Notes under the pieces: model-generated | The model's input: the letters and a program-made list of their open reading frames with translations, nothing else | What the model was told of the DNA's origin: nothing | The model's database searches: none | Made by a program: the position numbers and the translations under genes | Shown: piece after piece, positions 19,527 to 30,000 of the stretch | Numbering within the stretch: position 1 is the stretch's first letter | Layout: each line of letters opens with the position of its first letter | Assembly: GCA_009692425.1 (NCBI GenBank) | Contig: SHZF01000013.1 | Coordinates: 1 to 64,000, forward strand | Length of the DNA: 64,000 nucleotides | Direction of reading: 5' to 3' | DNA from: Myxococcales bacterium | Lineage (GTDB): Bacteria > Myxococcota_A > UBA9042

Positions 19527-21293
19527 ATGCCCAGCGACCTGTCCAACGCCATCGCCGCAGGACGCCGCGATCTCGCCGCCGCCGCAGCCGCTCGGCCTGC
19601 GAATGTCTACGCGGGCAACCCCTTTCTGCGCGCTCTCGTCGCCCGCCATGCGCCTGCGGACGGGTTGGTCGCCACGCACGAGCGGCTCGAATCCTTCGGC
19701 GAGGCGATCGCGGCGAGCGAGGACCTCGTGCACCGCTGCTCACACGAACCGGGCCTGCCGGTGCTGGAGCGCTGGGATGGCATCGGCCGCCGCATCGAGC
19801 GCGTGCGGTTCGATGGCGCGTACCACGAACTCGGCACGCTGCTGTACGGGTCCGGCGCGATGGGTCTTGTGCGGCGGCCGGAGCGGGCCGCGGAACTTGC
19901 CGCACTCGTGACGCTGGCTGCCCACCACGGCGAATCGGGCCACGTGTGCCCGTGGGCGTGTACTGCGGGCCTGATCAAGGTACTCGATCGCGCTGCGCAC
20001 CCGGCGTTGCAAGCGGCGCTGCTGCCGGGCCTGGAAGACCCGCGTTATGCGCACCGGCTGCATGGGTCACAGTTCTTGACCGAGGTGCAGGGCGGCTCCG
20101 ACGTGGGGCGGAATGCCACCGAAGCGGTGCCCGTGCTGCCCGAGACCGCCGACGCGCCTGCCGTGTGGGCCGTGACGGGTGAAAAGTGGTTCTGCTCGGT
20201 CATCGATGCGCCGCTGTACTTGATGACGGCGCGGCCCGCCGGCGCGGTCGAGGGCACGCGCGGCCTCGGCTTGTTCGTCGTGCCGCACGATCTGCCCGGT
20301 GCGGACGGCCGCCAACTGCGCGTACAGCCTCTGGCGCAACGCTTCGGCCACGACGTGCCGCGCGACGTGAACGGGTTCGCGATCCGCCGGCTCAAGCACA
20401 AGCTCGGCACCCGCGCGATGGCGTCAGGCGAAGTGGACTGGACCGGTGCGCTGGCGTGGCAGGTCGGCCCGATCGATGCCGGCTTTCACCTCGTAGTCGA
20501 TGTCGTCCTGAACACGTCGCGCCTGCTCAACGCGCTCGCCTGCTCCGGCATGATGTGGCGAGCGTGGCACGAGGCGGCGGCGTTCGCCCAGCATCGGCGG
20601 GCGTTCGGGCGGCCGATCGCGCGTTTTGCGGCCGTCGACGGCCAACTCGGCCAATTGTGGGTCGAATCCGCGGCGGCGACAGCGAGCACGTTCGACCTGC
20701 TGGCGCTCGAAGCGAGCGGCACCCACCGCGACGCTTGGCGGCTCGGGCTGAACGCGAACAAGTACTGGACGTCGGTGCGCGCCACCCAGATGGTCCGTCT
20801 CGCGATGGAGGTGCTGGGCGGCAACGGCACCATCGAAGACTTCTCGCCACTGCCGCGCCTGTACCGCGACGCCATGGTGACCGAGAGCTGGGAGGGCACG
20901 CACCACGTGCTGGCGGCGCAGACCCTGCGCGACATTGCGCGGTTGCGGATCGACGAAGCGTGGCTGGACTGGCTGGGACCGCGGGCAGGCACGCTGGCCG
21001 ACGCCGAGTTGCGCGAAGCGTTGGTGGCCCGGCTCGCGCGGCTGGCGACGGCGGCCGCCGGGTTGCGGCAGCGGGCAACCGAGGAGTCCGCGCCCACAGA
21101 CATGCGGCGGTGGCTCGAAGACGCGATGGTGGCGCACCAGGGGCTGTGCTTGGCAGAGGTGGCCGCGGCCACGCCCGCCGTGGTCGATCGCGCCGCCATC
21201 GCGCATTTTCTTGCGCTGCATCCAGAGCGTGGCCCCGTCGGCGCGACCCCGTGGTGGCCGGGTCGGCGCGAGTCGACGGGGGCGCGGCAGTAA
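19527..21293 (+). CDS. Acyl-CoA dehydrogenase, AidB-like
   Basis: 'LHGSQFLTEVQGGSDVGRNATEA', 'WAVTGEKWFCSVIDAPLYLMTARP', 'AMEVLGGNGTIEDFSPLPRLYRDAMVTESWEGTHHVL'; gaggaggt ribosome-binding site before ATG at 19527. Confidence 0.85.
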   Translation: MPSDLSNAIAAGRRDLAAAAAARPANVYAGNPFLRALVARHAPADGLVATHERLESFGEAIAASEDLVHRCSHEPGLPVLERWDGIGRRIERVRFDGAYHELGTLLYGSGAMGLVRRPERAAELAALVTLAAHHGESGHVCPWACTAGLIKVLDRAAHPALQAALLPGLEDPRYAHRLHGSQFLTEVQGGSDVGRNATEAVPVLPETADAPAVWAVTGEKWFCSVIDAPLYLMTARPAGAVEGTRGLGLFVVPHDLPGADGRQLRVQPLAQRFGHDVPRDVNGFAIRRLKHKLGTRAMASGEVDWTGALAWQVGPIDAGFHLVVDVVLNTSRLLNALACSGMMWRAWHEAAAFAQHRRAFGRPIARFAAVDGQLGQLWVESAAATASTFDLLALEASGTHRDAWRLGLNANKYWTSVRATQMVRLAMEVLGGNGTIEDFSPLPRLYRDAMVTESWEGTHHVLAAQTLRDIARLRIDEAWLDWLGPRAGTLADAELREALVARLARLATAAAGLRQRATEESAPTDMRRWLEDAMVAHQGLCLAEVAAATPAVVDRAAIAHFLALHPERGPVGATPWWPGRRESTGARQ

Positions 21294-21512
21294 CGCGCGG
21301 GGCCCGTCTGCGGTCGAGTGCCATGCTGCGGCCGCATTCGTACACGCCGGCTCGCTCGACGTGCGCTACGGTATCCTCGGCCGGTCCGGACGCGCCGCCG
21401 TGCCGCTGGTCGATGCCATGGGCCGCCGCGCCGGGCCTGGCGGAATTGCTCGACGTGAAGGTGTTGCCGGGGCGGGAAGTGACGTCCGCATCCGGCCCGC
21501 CAACGACACCCC

Positions 21513-23648
21513 TCACCGCACGAACACGAATCCCGTGCCCGCCACCGCCCGATCGCCCTGGTCCGGCCCCCAGCACGCGACGTTGCCAACCGTCGGCTTG
21601 TCCTTGACGCCACAGATGTTTGGCGTGCCGCCCAAGCCGAGCCACGAATCGACCGAGCCGCAGTCGGGCTCGTTGTTGCCGAGCGTGCCGATGCGCACCG
21701 CTGCTCCGTTGGGCGCCGTGACGTTCAGCCCTTCCGGATGGCACCACGCCTGCAGCGAACTGCCGGCCCACAGCTTCTTCCAGCCTGAGACGCCCAGCGT
21801 GCTCGGAGTGGGCTTGCCGGTTGCGAACCGCGCTTGCAGCGTGGCAGCGGTCGTCACGGTCGGCGGCAGGGGCAGCGTGACCCAGCCCGTCAGCAGGGGC
21901 GGCGTCTTGTCTTTCCCGTTCGCCGGCATGCGCAAGCCGACGCGAAGTTGCGTGGCCGGGATCGTCCAGAACCCCTGATTCTTGTGAGTAGAGTCCGGCA
22001 ATCCCGTCACAGTCGGTTCCACCGGCAACGCCGCCGTCCACAGGCTTGACCCGTACGCTGCGGCGGGGTCGTTGCCATTGACGCGCAGCACGAGCGTCCA
22101 CCCGCCGCCGTCCTGCACCATCTCGCACATGGCCTGGTAGGGCGCGGCCGGGCCCTTGCCGTCGGCGTCGAGCCAGTGCAGGCCGGTCGGCAACTGCGGC
22201 TTGGCCAGGTGCAGGGCCGCGCAACTCGCGGGCAGCGTCGTCTCGCTGGCACCCGGGGGCAGTGCGCAGACACCTTCCCAGCACGTGCCGTCCCACGTTG
22301 CCGGTCCGGCGCTACCTCCGGCACAGGTCGCGGTCACCAGCAGCGGCAACGGCACGGACACGCACCCAGCGCCCGGCTGGCACGAGTCGATGCTGCACGG
22401 ATTGCCGTCGTCGCAACTGACCGTCGCCGTCGTGGCCAGGCACGTCGCGCCCTGGCACGTCGCGCCCACTTGGCACAGGGACCCGTCGTCGCATGTCGGC
22501 GACACGTCGCGACTGCACACGAAGCCGGGGCGCTCCGTCGCGCCGATGTCGTTCCACACGCCGTTGCCCGTCAGCTCTGCCACGTCTTCGCCGCCCGCGT
22601 TGTTCGGTTCGCCGGGGCCGAAGCCCCAGAACGTGGTCGTCGAGCCGTCCGTCCAGCGCCAGTTGCCCTCGACGCCTGCATCGGAGAAGCCGATCCACAC
22701 CGACGTCCCCTTGCCTACCGTCGCATCGGCGAGCGCACGTACGTGGTCGTTTTCGTCGGCCCAGCGCACGCTCGCGAGTTCGCCGCCCCAGCTCTGACAC
22801 GCCGCGCGCGCCTGGCTCCATGTGCCGTTCTGCTTGGCAGCGTGCCAGCAGCGGCCGAATGCGACGGGCCCCGTGCATGGGCCAGCGGCGGGCTTGGCCT
22901 TCGACGTACACCCGGTGGTTCCGTCGCACCACTCCACCGTGCACGCGTTGCCGTCGTCGCAGGGCTTGGCCTTGCCCGCAGGGCAACTGCCGTACGCGCA
23001 CACGGCGGCCTCCTGGCAGGCGTTGCCGGCGAAGCAAGGGGCGCCGTTCGCCGCAAACACGCAACCGAGCGCTGTATCGCACACGTCATCGGTGCACTCA
23101 TTGCCGTCGCTGCACACCTTGGGTTTGCCGGGCGCGCACGCCCCCGCCTTGCAGACGTCGGCACCGGTGCAGACGTCGCCATCGAAGCAGGGGACTGCAT
23201 TGGGCATGGACTTGCAGCCCACCGCCGCCGCGCAGATGTCGTCCGTGCACGGGTTGCCGTCGTCGCACAGCAGCGCGACGCCTGCGGTGCACGCTGCCAC
23301 CGCGCATTCCTGGCCGTACGTGCACGGGTCGTCGTCGTCGCAGTCCGCGTCTGCAGCGCAAGCACAGCCGGCCTTGCCGCTACAGGCGGTCGAGTCGGCG
23401 GGGGCGTCGGCGGGGGCGTCGGCGGCCAGCGCGTCGATTGCCGGCAGTGCGGTGTCGGCGGTGTCGACGACGGCGTCCGGTGCCGCGCCCGCATCGGCCA
23501 GGGCGAGGTCGGCATCGAGCACAGCCGGCCCGTCGGCACTGCCGGAGTCCGCAACGCCGCCCGGGGCGGGACCGCCGGACGCGCATGCGGCGACGAAAAC
23601 CAGCCCCAGTGCGGACTCCAGTCCTACCCTGCGCAGGCGCCCGCTCAC
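21513..23648 (-). CDS. Cys-rich lipoprotein with CTDC repeats, C-type lectin domain and fibrinogen-like domain
   Basis: GTG start at 23648 gives VSGRLRRVGLESALGLVFVAACASGG (lipobox); CTLD 'GRCWHAAKQNGTWSQARAACQSWGGELASV...GFGPGEPNNAGGEDVAELTGNGVWND'; fibrinogen-like 'CAALHLAKPQLPTGLHWLDADGKG...MCEMVQDGGGWTLVLRV'. Confidence 0.8.
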   Translation of the reverse strand: MSGRLRRVGLESALGLVFVAACASGGPAPGGVADSGSADGPAVLDADLALADAGAAPDAVVDTADTALPAIDALAADAPADAPADSTACSGKAGCACAADADCDDDDPCTYGQECAVAACTAGVALLCDDGNPCTDDICAAAVGCKSMPNAVPCFDGDVCTGADVCKAGACAPGKPKVCSDGNECTDDVCDTALGCVFAANGAPCFAGNACQEAAVCAYGSCPAGKAKPCDDGNACTVEWCDGTTGCTSKAKPAAGPCTGPVAFGRCWHAAKQNGTWSQARAACQSWGGELASVRWADENDHVRALADATVGKGTSVWIGFSDAGVEGNWRWTDGSTTTFWGFGPGEPNNAGGEDVAELTGNGVWNDIGATERPGFVCSRDVSPTCDDGSLCQVGATCQGATCLATTATVSCDDGNPCSIDSCQPGAGCVSVPLPLLVTATCAGGSAGPATWDGTCWEGVCALPPGASETTLPASCAALHLAKPQLPTGLHWLDADGKGPAAPYQAMCEMVQDGGGWTLVLRVNGNDPAAAYGSSLWTAALPVEPTVTGLPDSTHKNQGFWTIPATQLRVGLRMPANGKDKTPPLLTGWVTLPLPPTVTTAATLQARFATGKPTPSTLGVSGWKKLWAGSSLQAWCHPEGLNVTAPNGAAVRIGTLGNNEPDCGSVDSWLGLGGTPNICGVKDKPTVGNVACWGPDQGDRAVAGTGFVFVR

Positions 23649-24499
23649 GCCAGGCCCCGCACGATCGCGATGTCGACGACCATGCTCGAATCCGGGCGTT
23701 CGGACCAGAAGTGGCCGAATATCGGGGTCGTCCACCCCGCCACCGCCGAGTGGGCGACGGCGATGTGACTGTCGCCCACTCGCTTGCCCGTGCTCGGGTC
23801 CCACGCGCGCCAGCCCAGCCCGGGCAGGAACACCTCGGCCCACGCGTGAAGGTAGCGCTTCTGTTCCGGCCGACCCTCTTGGTAACCACTGACGAAACGG
23901 GCCGCCAGCCCCATCGCACGGCAAGTTTCGATCATCGTGACGGCCAGATCCCGGCAGGCTCCGACGCGGCTGCCGAGGACCTCGTCGGCGGCCAGCGGCC
24001 CACCGTCTTCACGCACCACCTGCCGCACCTCGCGCTCCAGCCACTCGGCCACGCCATCGAGCCAGCGAAGCGTGTCCTCTCCATGCGTGCGCCGCACCGT
24101 CCCCGCGAGCGTCTCGACCGCCTCCCGCGCCGCCTTGCCCGACCGGCGCGCGCGATACGACTGCAGCAATTCCTCGATCGGTGAGCGATAGCGCAGGGGC
24201 ACACGCACGACGTCGGGGTCCAATTCGACGGACTCGAGCGTGCTCCCCTCGACATCGACGATCGCCGTCGAGTGCACCGCGAGCCGCTGCGTGGACCCGG
24301 CGAACCACATCCGCACGACGGTGTTGCCTTCGGCGTCGAGTTGCTCGTCCCACCGTACCGGCTCGGGCTCGACGTCGAGCTTGTGCAGCCGCAGCCTTTG
24401 GCCCGGGCTTTCGCGCGGCCGCAGCTTGACGTCGTGCGGGCCCAGTCGCGCCAGCCGCGGGTAGGTGTAGGTGGTCGTGTGGACGATGTCGAAGCGCAT
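23645..24499 (-). CDS. Transglutaminase-like protein (COG1305 type)
   Basis: MRFDIVHTTTYTYPRLARLGPHDVKLRPRE; catalytic-type 'GSRVGACRDLAVTMIETCRAMGLAARFVSGY', 'HAWAEVFLPGLGWRAWDPSTG'. Confidence 0.88.
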   Translation of the reverse strand: MRFDIVHTTTYTYPRLARLGPHDVKLRPRESPGQRLRLHKLDVEPEPVRWDEQLDAEGNTVVRMWFAGSTQRLAVHSTAIVDVEGSTLESVELDPDVVRVPLRYRSPIEELLQSYRARRSGKAAREAVETLAGTVRRTHGEDTLRWLDGVAEWLEREVRQVVREDGGPLAADEVLGSRVGACRDLAVTMIETCRAMGLAARFVSGYQEGRPEQKRYLHAWAEVFLPGLGWRAWDPSTGKRVGDSHIAVAHSAVAGWTTPIFGHFWSERPDSSMVVDIAIVRGLA

Positions 24500-24517
24500 C
24501 CGTGGCCGGTGTCCCGC

Positions 24518-25489
24518 TCAGGAGCGCGTGCTGGCGGCTGGGAGCGGCCGCAGCGCAAAAAACGTATCAAACACCGCGGCCCCGACGCCCGCCAAGCGGT
24601 TCTGCAAAGCGTCGAGCCACTCGTGCATGCCGCTGGCCACGATGTCGGTCACCTCGACTTCTTCGAGGTCGCCGCGCAGTCGCCCCAGCTTCTGCTCGGC
24701 CGTGGTCAGGTAGGAGCCGATGGGCCGCCCGGTGATCGCGTGCAGCGAGCGTTCCGCCTTGGTCACGCCATAGCGCACCGAGCGCGGGAACTTGTGCTCC
24801 AGCAGCAAAAACTCCGCCACGCTCGCCGGCCGCACGACACCATGCTGCTTGCGGTACATCTCGAATGCGGATGCGGACTTCAGGATCGCCGTCCAGTGCA
24901 GTTCGTCGAACGGCGTGCCGATGTCTGTCAGTTCGGGCAGCAAGATGTAGTGCTTCACGTCGAGGATGCGCGAGGTCGCGTCGGCCCGTTCGAGCAGGCG
25001 CCCCATGCGCGCGAAGTGCCACGCTTCGTTGTGGGTCATCGTCAGGTACGCGATGCCGACGAAGGTGTGCGAGGCCTGCTTGACCTGGGTGAAGAAGGCG
25101 TGGGGGTCGCCCGGCACCGACGGGTCCAGCGCGGCGTCGCGCACCATGAGCCAGAAGCGGTTGACCTGTTCCCACATTTCCGACGAGATGATTTCCCTGA
25201 TGCCACGGGCGTTCTCACGCGCAATGGTGAGGCATTGCAAGATGCTGGACGGGTTGGCCAGGTCAAACGACACGAAACGGACGACGTTCTCCTGTGTAGG
25301 TTGTCCAAAACGCTCCGCAAACTGCTCCTCTTCTCCGGTCGCGTACACGATCGGCATCCACTGTGCACCGGCGCTCTCGGGCAGGTCGAGCAGCAACTGC
25401 TGGTTCACGTCGCACAGGCGCGCCAGATTTTCGGCGCGTTCGACGTAGCGCGCCATCCAGTAGATGGAGTCGGCGACGCGGCTCAGCAT
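24518..25489 (-). CDS. Alpha-E domain protein (COG2307 type)
   Basis: MLSRVADSIYWMARYVERAENLARLCDVNQQLLLDLPE is typical of this family; position between ATP-grasp and transglutaminase genes. Confidence 0.88.
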   Translation of the reverse strand: MLSRVADSIYWMARYVERAENLARLCDVNQQLLLDLPESAGAQWMPIVYATGEEEQFAERFGQPTQENVVRFVSFDLANPSSILQCLTIARENARGIREIISSEMWEQVNRFWLMVRDAALDPSVPGDPHAFFTQVKQASHTFVGIAYLTMTHNEAWHFARMGRLLERADATSRILDVKHYILLPELTDIGTPFDELHWTAILKSASAFEMYRKQHGVVRPASVAEFLLLEHKFPRSVRYGVTKAERSLHAITGRPIGSYLTTAEQKLGRLRGDLEEVEVTDIVASGMHEWLDALQNRLAGVGAAVFDTFFALRPLPAASTRS

Positions 25490-26961
25490 GGCGCACCTGG
25501 CGTGGGCAGCGTCGGGCCGGCAAGCACCCACGTGTCTTTCGAGCCGCCGCCTTGGGAGGAGTTGACCACCAGCGACCCCTTGCGCAGCGCAACGCGAGTC
25601 AGGCCGCCGGGCAGCACGTAGGCGTCTTGCGCGAACAGCACGTACGGGCGCAAATCGACGTGGCGACCCTCGATCGCGAGGCTGCCGTCGTCGCGGGCCA
25701 GCAGCGTCGGCACGCGCGACAGTTGGACCGTGGGCTGCGCGATGTAGTTGCGCGGGTTCGCCTGAATGCGCTGGGCAAAACCGGCGCGCTCGGCCGGGGT
25801 CGCGTGCGGTCCAATCAACATGCCGTAGCCGCCCGACTCGTTGGCGGCCTTCACGACGTACTGGTCCAGGTTGGCGAGCACCTGGGCGCGCTGCGTCGGC
25901 TCCCAGCAGACGAACGTCGGCACATTCGGCAGGATGGGCTCAGCCGAGAGGTAATAGCGAACGAGATCGGGCACGTAGGTGTAGATCACCTTGTCGTCGG
26001 CCACGCCGGTGCCGGGCGCGTTCGCCAACCCCACCTTGCCGCGCCGCCATGCGTCGAACAGGCCCGGCACGCCCAGCATCGAGTCAGACCGGAACGCCAG
26101 CGGGTCGAGGAAGTCGTCGTCGATGCGCCGGTACACCACGTCGACGCGCTGGAACCCGCTCGTCGTGCGCATGGTCACCACGTCGTCGCGCACCACGAGG
26201 TCGCGCCCCTCGACCAGCTCGATGCCCATCTGCTGGGCGAGGAAGGCGTGTTCGAAGTACGCGGAATTGTAGATGCCCGGTGTGAGCAGCACCACCGTCG
26301 GTGCCGTGCCGCCCGCCGGGGCCAGCCGTTCGAGCATCTCGCGCAGGCGGCTCGGGTAGGCGTCGACCGGGCGCACGCGGGTCTGTTCGAACACTTGGGG
26401 GAACGTCCGCTTCATCACGCGGCGATTCTCGAGCACGTAGCTGACGCCGGACGGGCAGCGCAGGTTGTCTTCGAGCACATAGAACGTGCCGTCGGCGCCG
26501 CGCACGAGGTCGGTTCCGGTGATGTGGCACCACGCCCCGAGCGGCGGGTCGAGGCCCTGGCACTGGGGGCGCAGGCCCTTGGACGTCTCGATGACGAATG
26601 CGGGCACGACGCCGTCGCGCACGCAGCGCCGCTCGTGGTAGACGTCGTCGATAAAGGCGTTGAGCGCCCGGATGCGCTGCTGCAGCCCCGCGTCGATGCG
26701 CGCCCAGTCCGCCGCCTCGACTACGCGCGGGATCAAGTCGAAGGGGAAGATGCGCTCCGTTCCGGCATCACTCCCGTACACGTTGAACGTGATTCCCATC
26801 GCCAGCAGGGCCTGTTCGGCGGCACGTTGGCGGCGCTGCAATTCTTCGGGCGGCAGGGCGGACAGGCGGCGCACCAGCAGTTCGCAGCCGAGCCGCGGCA
26901 CGCCGGGTGCCTCGAACATCTCGTCGTAGAAACCGGTCGGATCGTAGGAGTGCATCGCCAT
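25483..26961 (-). CDS. Circularly permuted ATP-grasp type 2 protein (COG2308 type)
   Basis: MAMHSYDPTGFYDEMFEAPGVPR...; 'VYHERRCVRDGVVPAFVIETSKGLRPQCQGLDPPLGAWCHITGTDLVRGADGTFYVLEDNLRCPSGVSYVLENR'. Confidence 0.9.
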   Translation of the reverse strand: MAMHSYDPTGFYDEMFEAPGVPRLGCELLVRRLSALPPEELQRRQRAAEQALLAMGITFNVYGSDAGTERIFPFDLIPRVVEAADWARIDAGLQQRIRALNAFIDDVYHERRCVRDGVVPAFVIETSKGLRPQCQGLDPPLGAWCHITGTDLVRGADGTFYVLEDNLRCPSGVSYVLENRRVMKRTFPQVFEQTRVRPVDAYPSRLREMLERLAPAGGTAPTVVLLTPGIYNSAYFEHAFLAQQMGIELVEGRDLVVRDDVVTMRTTSGFQRVDVVYRRIDDDFLDPLAFRSDSMLGVPGLFDAWRRGKVGLANAPGTGVADDKVIYTYVPDLVRYYLSAEPILPNVPTFVCWEPTQRAQVLANLDQYVVKAANESGGYGMLIGPHATPAERAGFAQRIQANPRNYIAQPTVQLSRVPTLLARDDGSLAIEGRHVDLRPYVLFAQDAYVLPGGLTRVALRKGSLVVNSSQGGGSKDTWVLAGPTLPTPGAPC

Positions 26962-27018
26962 CGCTTGGCGAAGCTACGGGGGCGAGGCCGTGGGGTCAAG
27001 CGCCTCGACCTACGCGGC

Positions 27019-30000
27019 CTACGGCGCTTCCGACACCAGCACGTTGTCGAGTGTCCACGTTGCCGCGCCCGCCATGATCGAGGCCGTGACCTGGAACGCG
27101 ACCACGACATCGGTCGAACCCGGCAGCGTCAACGCAAACGTCTGCTTGCTCGCGCCCTTCTGGATGTTCACGGTCGCCACGTCGATCCACGTCTTGCCCG
27201 TGTCGGGCGACAGCTTGATGTCGAGCGTCGACAGCGCGGGCACGAATGCGGGCAAGGTCGGGTTGTCGTAGCTGAAATCGAACGACAGCGTCGCCTTCTT
27301 CGTCGTGCCCACCACGATCGCCGGCGTCATCAAACGCGCTCCGACACTCGTGAAGTTCGGCAGGGAGGCATTCGCCTTTAATTGCGCGAACTTGCCTCCG
27401 CCGGGCGCGGACTGGCTCAGGGTCCAGTTCCAGTTCCCGAAGCCCGTCTGGGCGACCGACGACCAGCCGCCCTCGGTGAACGCGGCCTTGTACTTGTCGA
27501 ACGTCTCGGACCACGGCAGCACGGACCCGGTGTCGCACGCGTCGCCCTTGCCATTGCCGTTCGAGTCCTGCTGCGTCGGATTGCCTACCGTCGGGCAGTT
27601 GTCCTTGGCGTCGGGCACGCCGTCGCCGTCGTCGTCGCCGTCGCACAAGTTGCCGAGGCCGTCGGCATCCGTGTCGGTCTGGTCCGCAGCCTTCAGGTGC
27701 GGGCAGTTGTCGTTGGCATCGAGCACGCCGTCGCCATCGTCGTCCGCGTCGCAGGCATTGGCCTGGCCGTCGCCGTCCGAGTCCACGCTGGGCGCCTGCT
27801 GTGCGCCGATCGCGACCTGGTCGATGAACACGCCCAGCGTCGTGTTGGCGACCGAATCGAGCGATGTGAAGTGGATGCGCAACCGCACGACCTGGCCCGC
27901 AAAAGCCGACAGGTCGACCAGTTGGTTCGACCACTTGTTGTAGACCGTGCTCGTCCCCTTCTGCCAGACCTGCGCCCAGTTCGCGAAGCCGCCGGACTCC
28001 GTCGCCACATCGACCTTGATCTGGTCCCAAGTGCCGCCCTCAATGGCAAGGAAGTGCCAGAAACTCAACGTGCTCTTCACGCCGGCCGGCAGCACGGTCG
28101 GCGGCGAGTAGGCGGCCCCGGAGTTGACTCCGCCCGACTCGTAGTTCTTCGTCTTCGGATTGCCGTAATACAGTGCGCCCGGCTTCGTGTACGCCTCGAA
28201 GCCCGACCAGGCCTGCCAGCCGACGCCGTTGTTCGGCTTGTCGAACTTCCACCCCTGTGCCGTGCCGTCATCCCACTGCCACACGGCCACTGCGCCGTCG
28301 TCAGCCAGGCCGTTGCAGTTCTCGTCCTTGCCGTTGCACGGGATGTCGATCGCGTGCGGTGCGCCCGGGTCGGTCGGCGCGCAGTCGTTCGCGTTGGGAT
28401 AGCCGTCGCCGTCGATGTCGTCGTCGCACAGGTCGCCAAGCGCGTCGCCGTCCACGTTTTCCTGCTTCGGATTCTGCACCAGCGCGCAATTGTCGCAGGC
28501 GTCGCCGATCTTGTCCTTGTCGCTGTCGGTCTTGCCGTCGTCCGGCACCTTCGGGCACAGGTCGCAGGCGTCGCCAACCTTGTCTTTGTCCGCGTCGGCC
28601 TGATCCTCGTTCTTGAGCAGCGGGCAGTTGTCGCTCGGGTCGAGGATCGTGTCGTTGTCGTCGTCGGGGTCGCACGCGTCGCCCTGACCGTCGCCGTCCG
28701 CGTTCTCCTGGCCGGGATTGACGATCTGCGGGCAGTTGTCGAGCGAATTCGGCTTGCCGTCTCCGTCGAGGTCCGGGTCGCACGCGTCGCCGACCTTGTC
28801 CTTGTCGGTGTCGGCCTGGCCGGGGTTGGCGACGTCGGGGCAGTTGTCCTGCGGGTCGCAAATCGCGTCCTTGTCCTTGTCGGGGCAGCACGCCGGCGAC
28901 TTCGACGGCTCGTGTCCGCAGGTGCCCGTCAGGCAATAGTCGATCGTGCACTTGTCGCCGTCGCTGCACTCGCCGTCATCGACGCACTCGACGGGGTTGA
29001 CGCACTGGCCGCCGACGCACGAGAGCCCCGTCGCGCACGCGCCGCACGAGCCCTGGCAGCCGTCGGGGCCACACTTGTTGTTGCCGCACGTGGGCGTACA
29101 CGCCTTTTCGCAGTATCCGATCGCGTTGCACACCGTGCCGCCGGGGCACGCCCCGCACGAGCCGCCACAGCCGTCGCCGCCGCACGACTTGCCCTTGCAG
29201 TTCGGCGCGCATTCGCAGGTGCCCTTCGACGAACAGTACTGAGTTGGCGCGCACTTTCCGCACAGTTTGCCGCAGCCGTTGTCGCCGCACGGCTTGCCGG
29301 TGCAGTTCGGCACACACGGGCACGTGCCACAGTCTTGCGGGCAGTTCGCGCAGGTCTCGCCCAACGCCGCCTGGCACGAGAAGTTGCCGCACGACGGCAT
29401 CGCACAGCAGTCCTTGGCGCAGGTGGCGCAGGTCTCGCCCGCATCGCACGAACCGTTGCCGCACTGGATCGGGCACACACCGCAGTCCAGCGCGCACGTC
29501 GAACACGTCTCCGTCGGCTCGCACGCGGCGTTGCCACACACCGTCGGGCACGCCCCGCAGTCTTGCGCGCACGTCGCGCATGTCTCACCGCCGCCGGCGT
29601 TGCATACACTATCGCCGCAGGTCTTCGGCACGAACTGGCACTGGCCGTTCGCGTCGCAGGCAAAGCCGCCCGGGCATACGCCGCATGCACCGCCGCAGCC
29701 ATCTGCGCCGCATTTCTTGCCGATGCACTGGGGCACGCACGTGTTGCCGCAGCCCCCGCACTTGCCCTTGCACAGGTCGGCGCAGTTGGCGTCCCACCCG
29801 GTCGAGCAGCAGAACGGGTCCTGGTCGCACACGCACTTCTCGCACTTGCAGCCGCCGCAGCCGGGCAGGGGCGTGATCAGGCAGCCGTCGTTGGGCGGGC
29901 ACTTGCCGCAGTCCTTGCCGCAGTTGTTGCAGGTCTCGCCCTTGGTGTCTTCGCAGGCGCCGTCGCCGCACACCGGCAGGCACGAGCCGCAGTCCTTGCT

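Noticed and set aside
21513-23648. Eukaryotic contamination as the source of CTLD, fibrinogen-like, TSP3 and SMB modules
   Set aside because: The modules sit in intronless ORFs with bacterial lipoprotein signals, overlapping bacterial operon genes and uniform composition.
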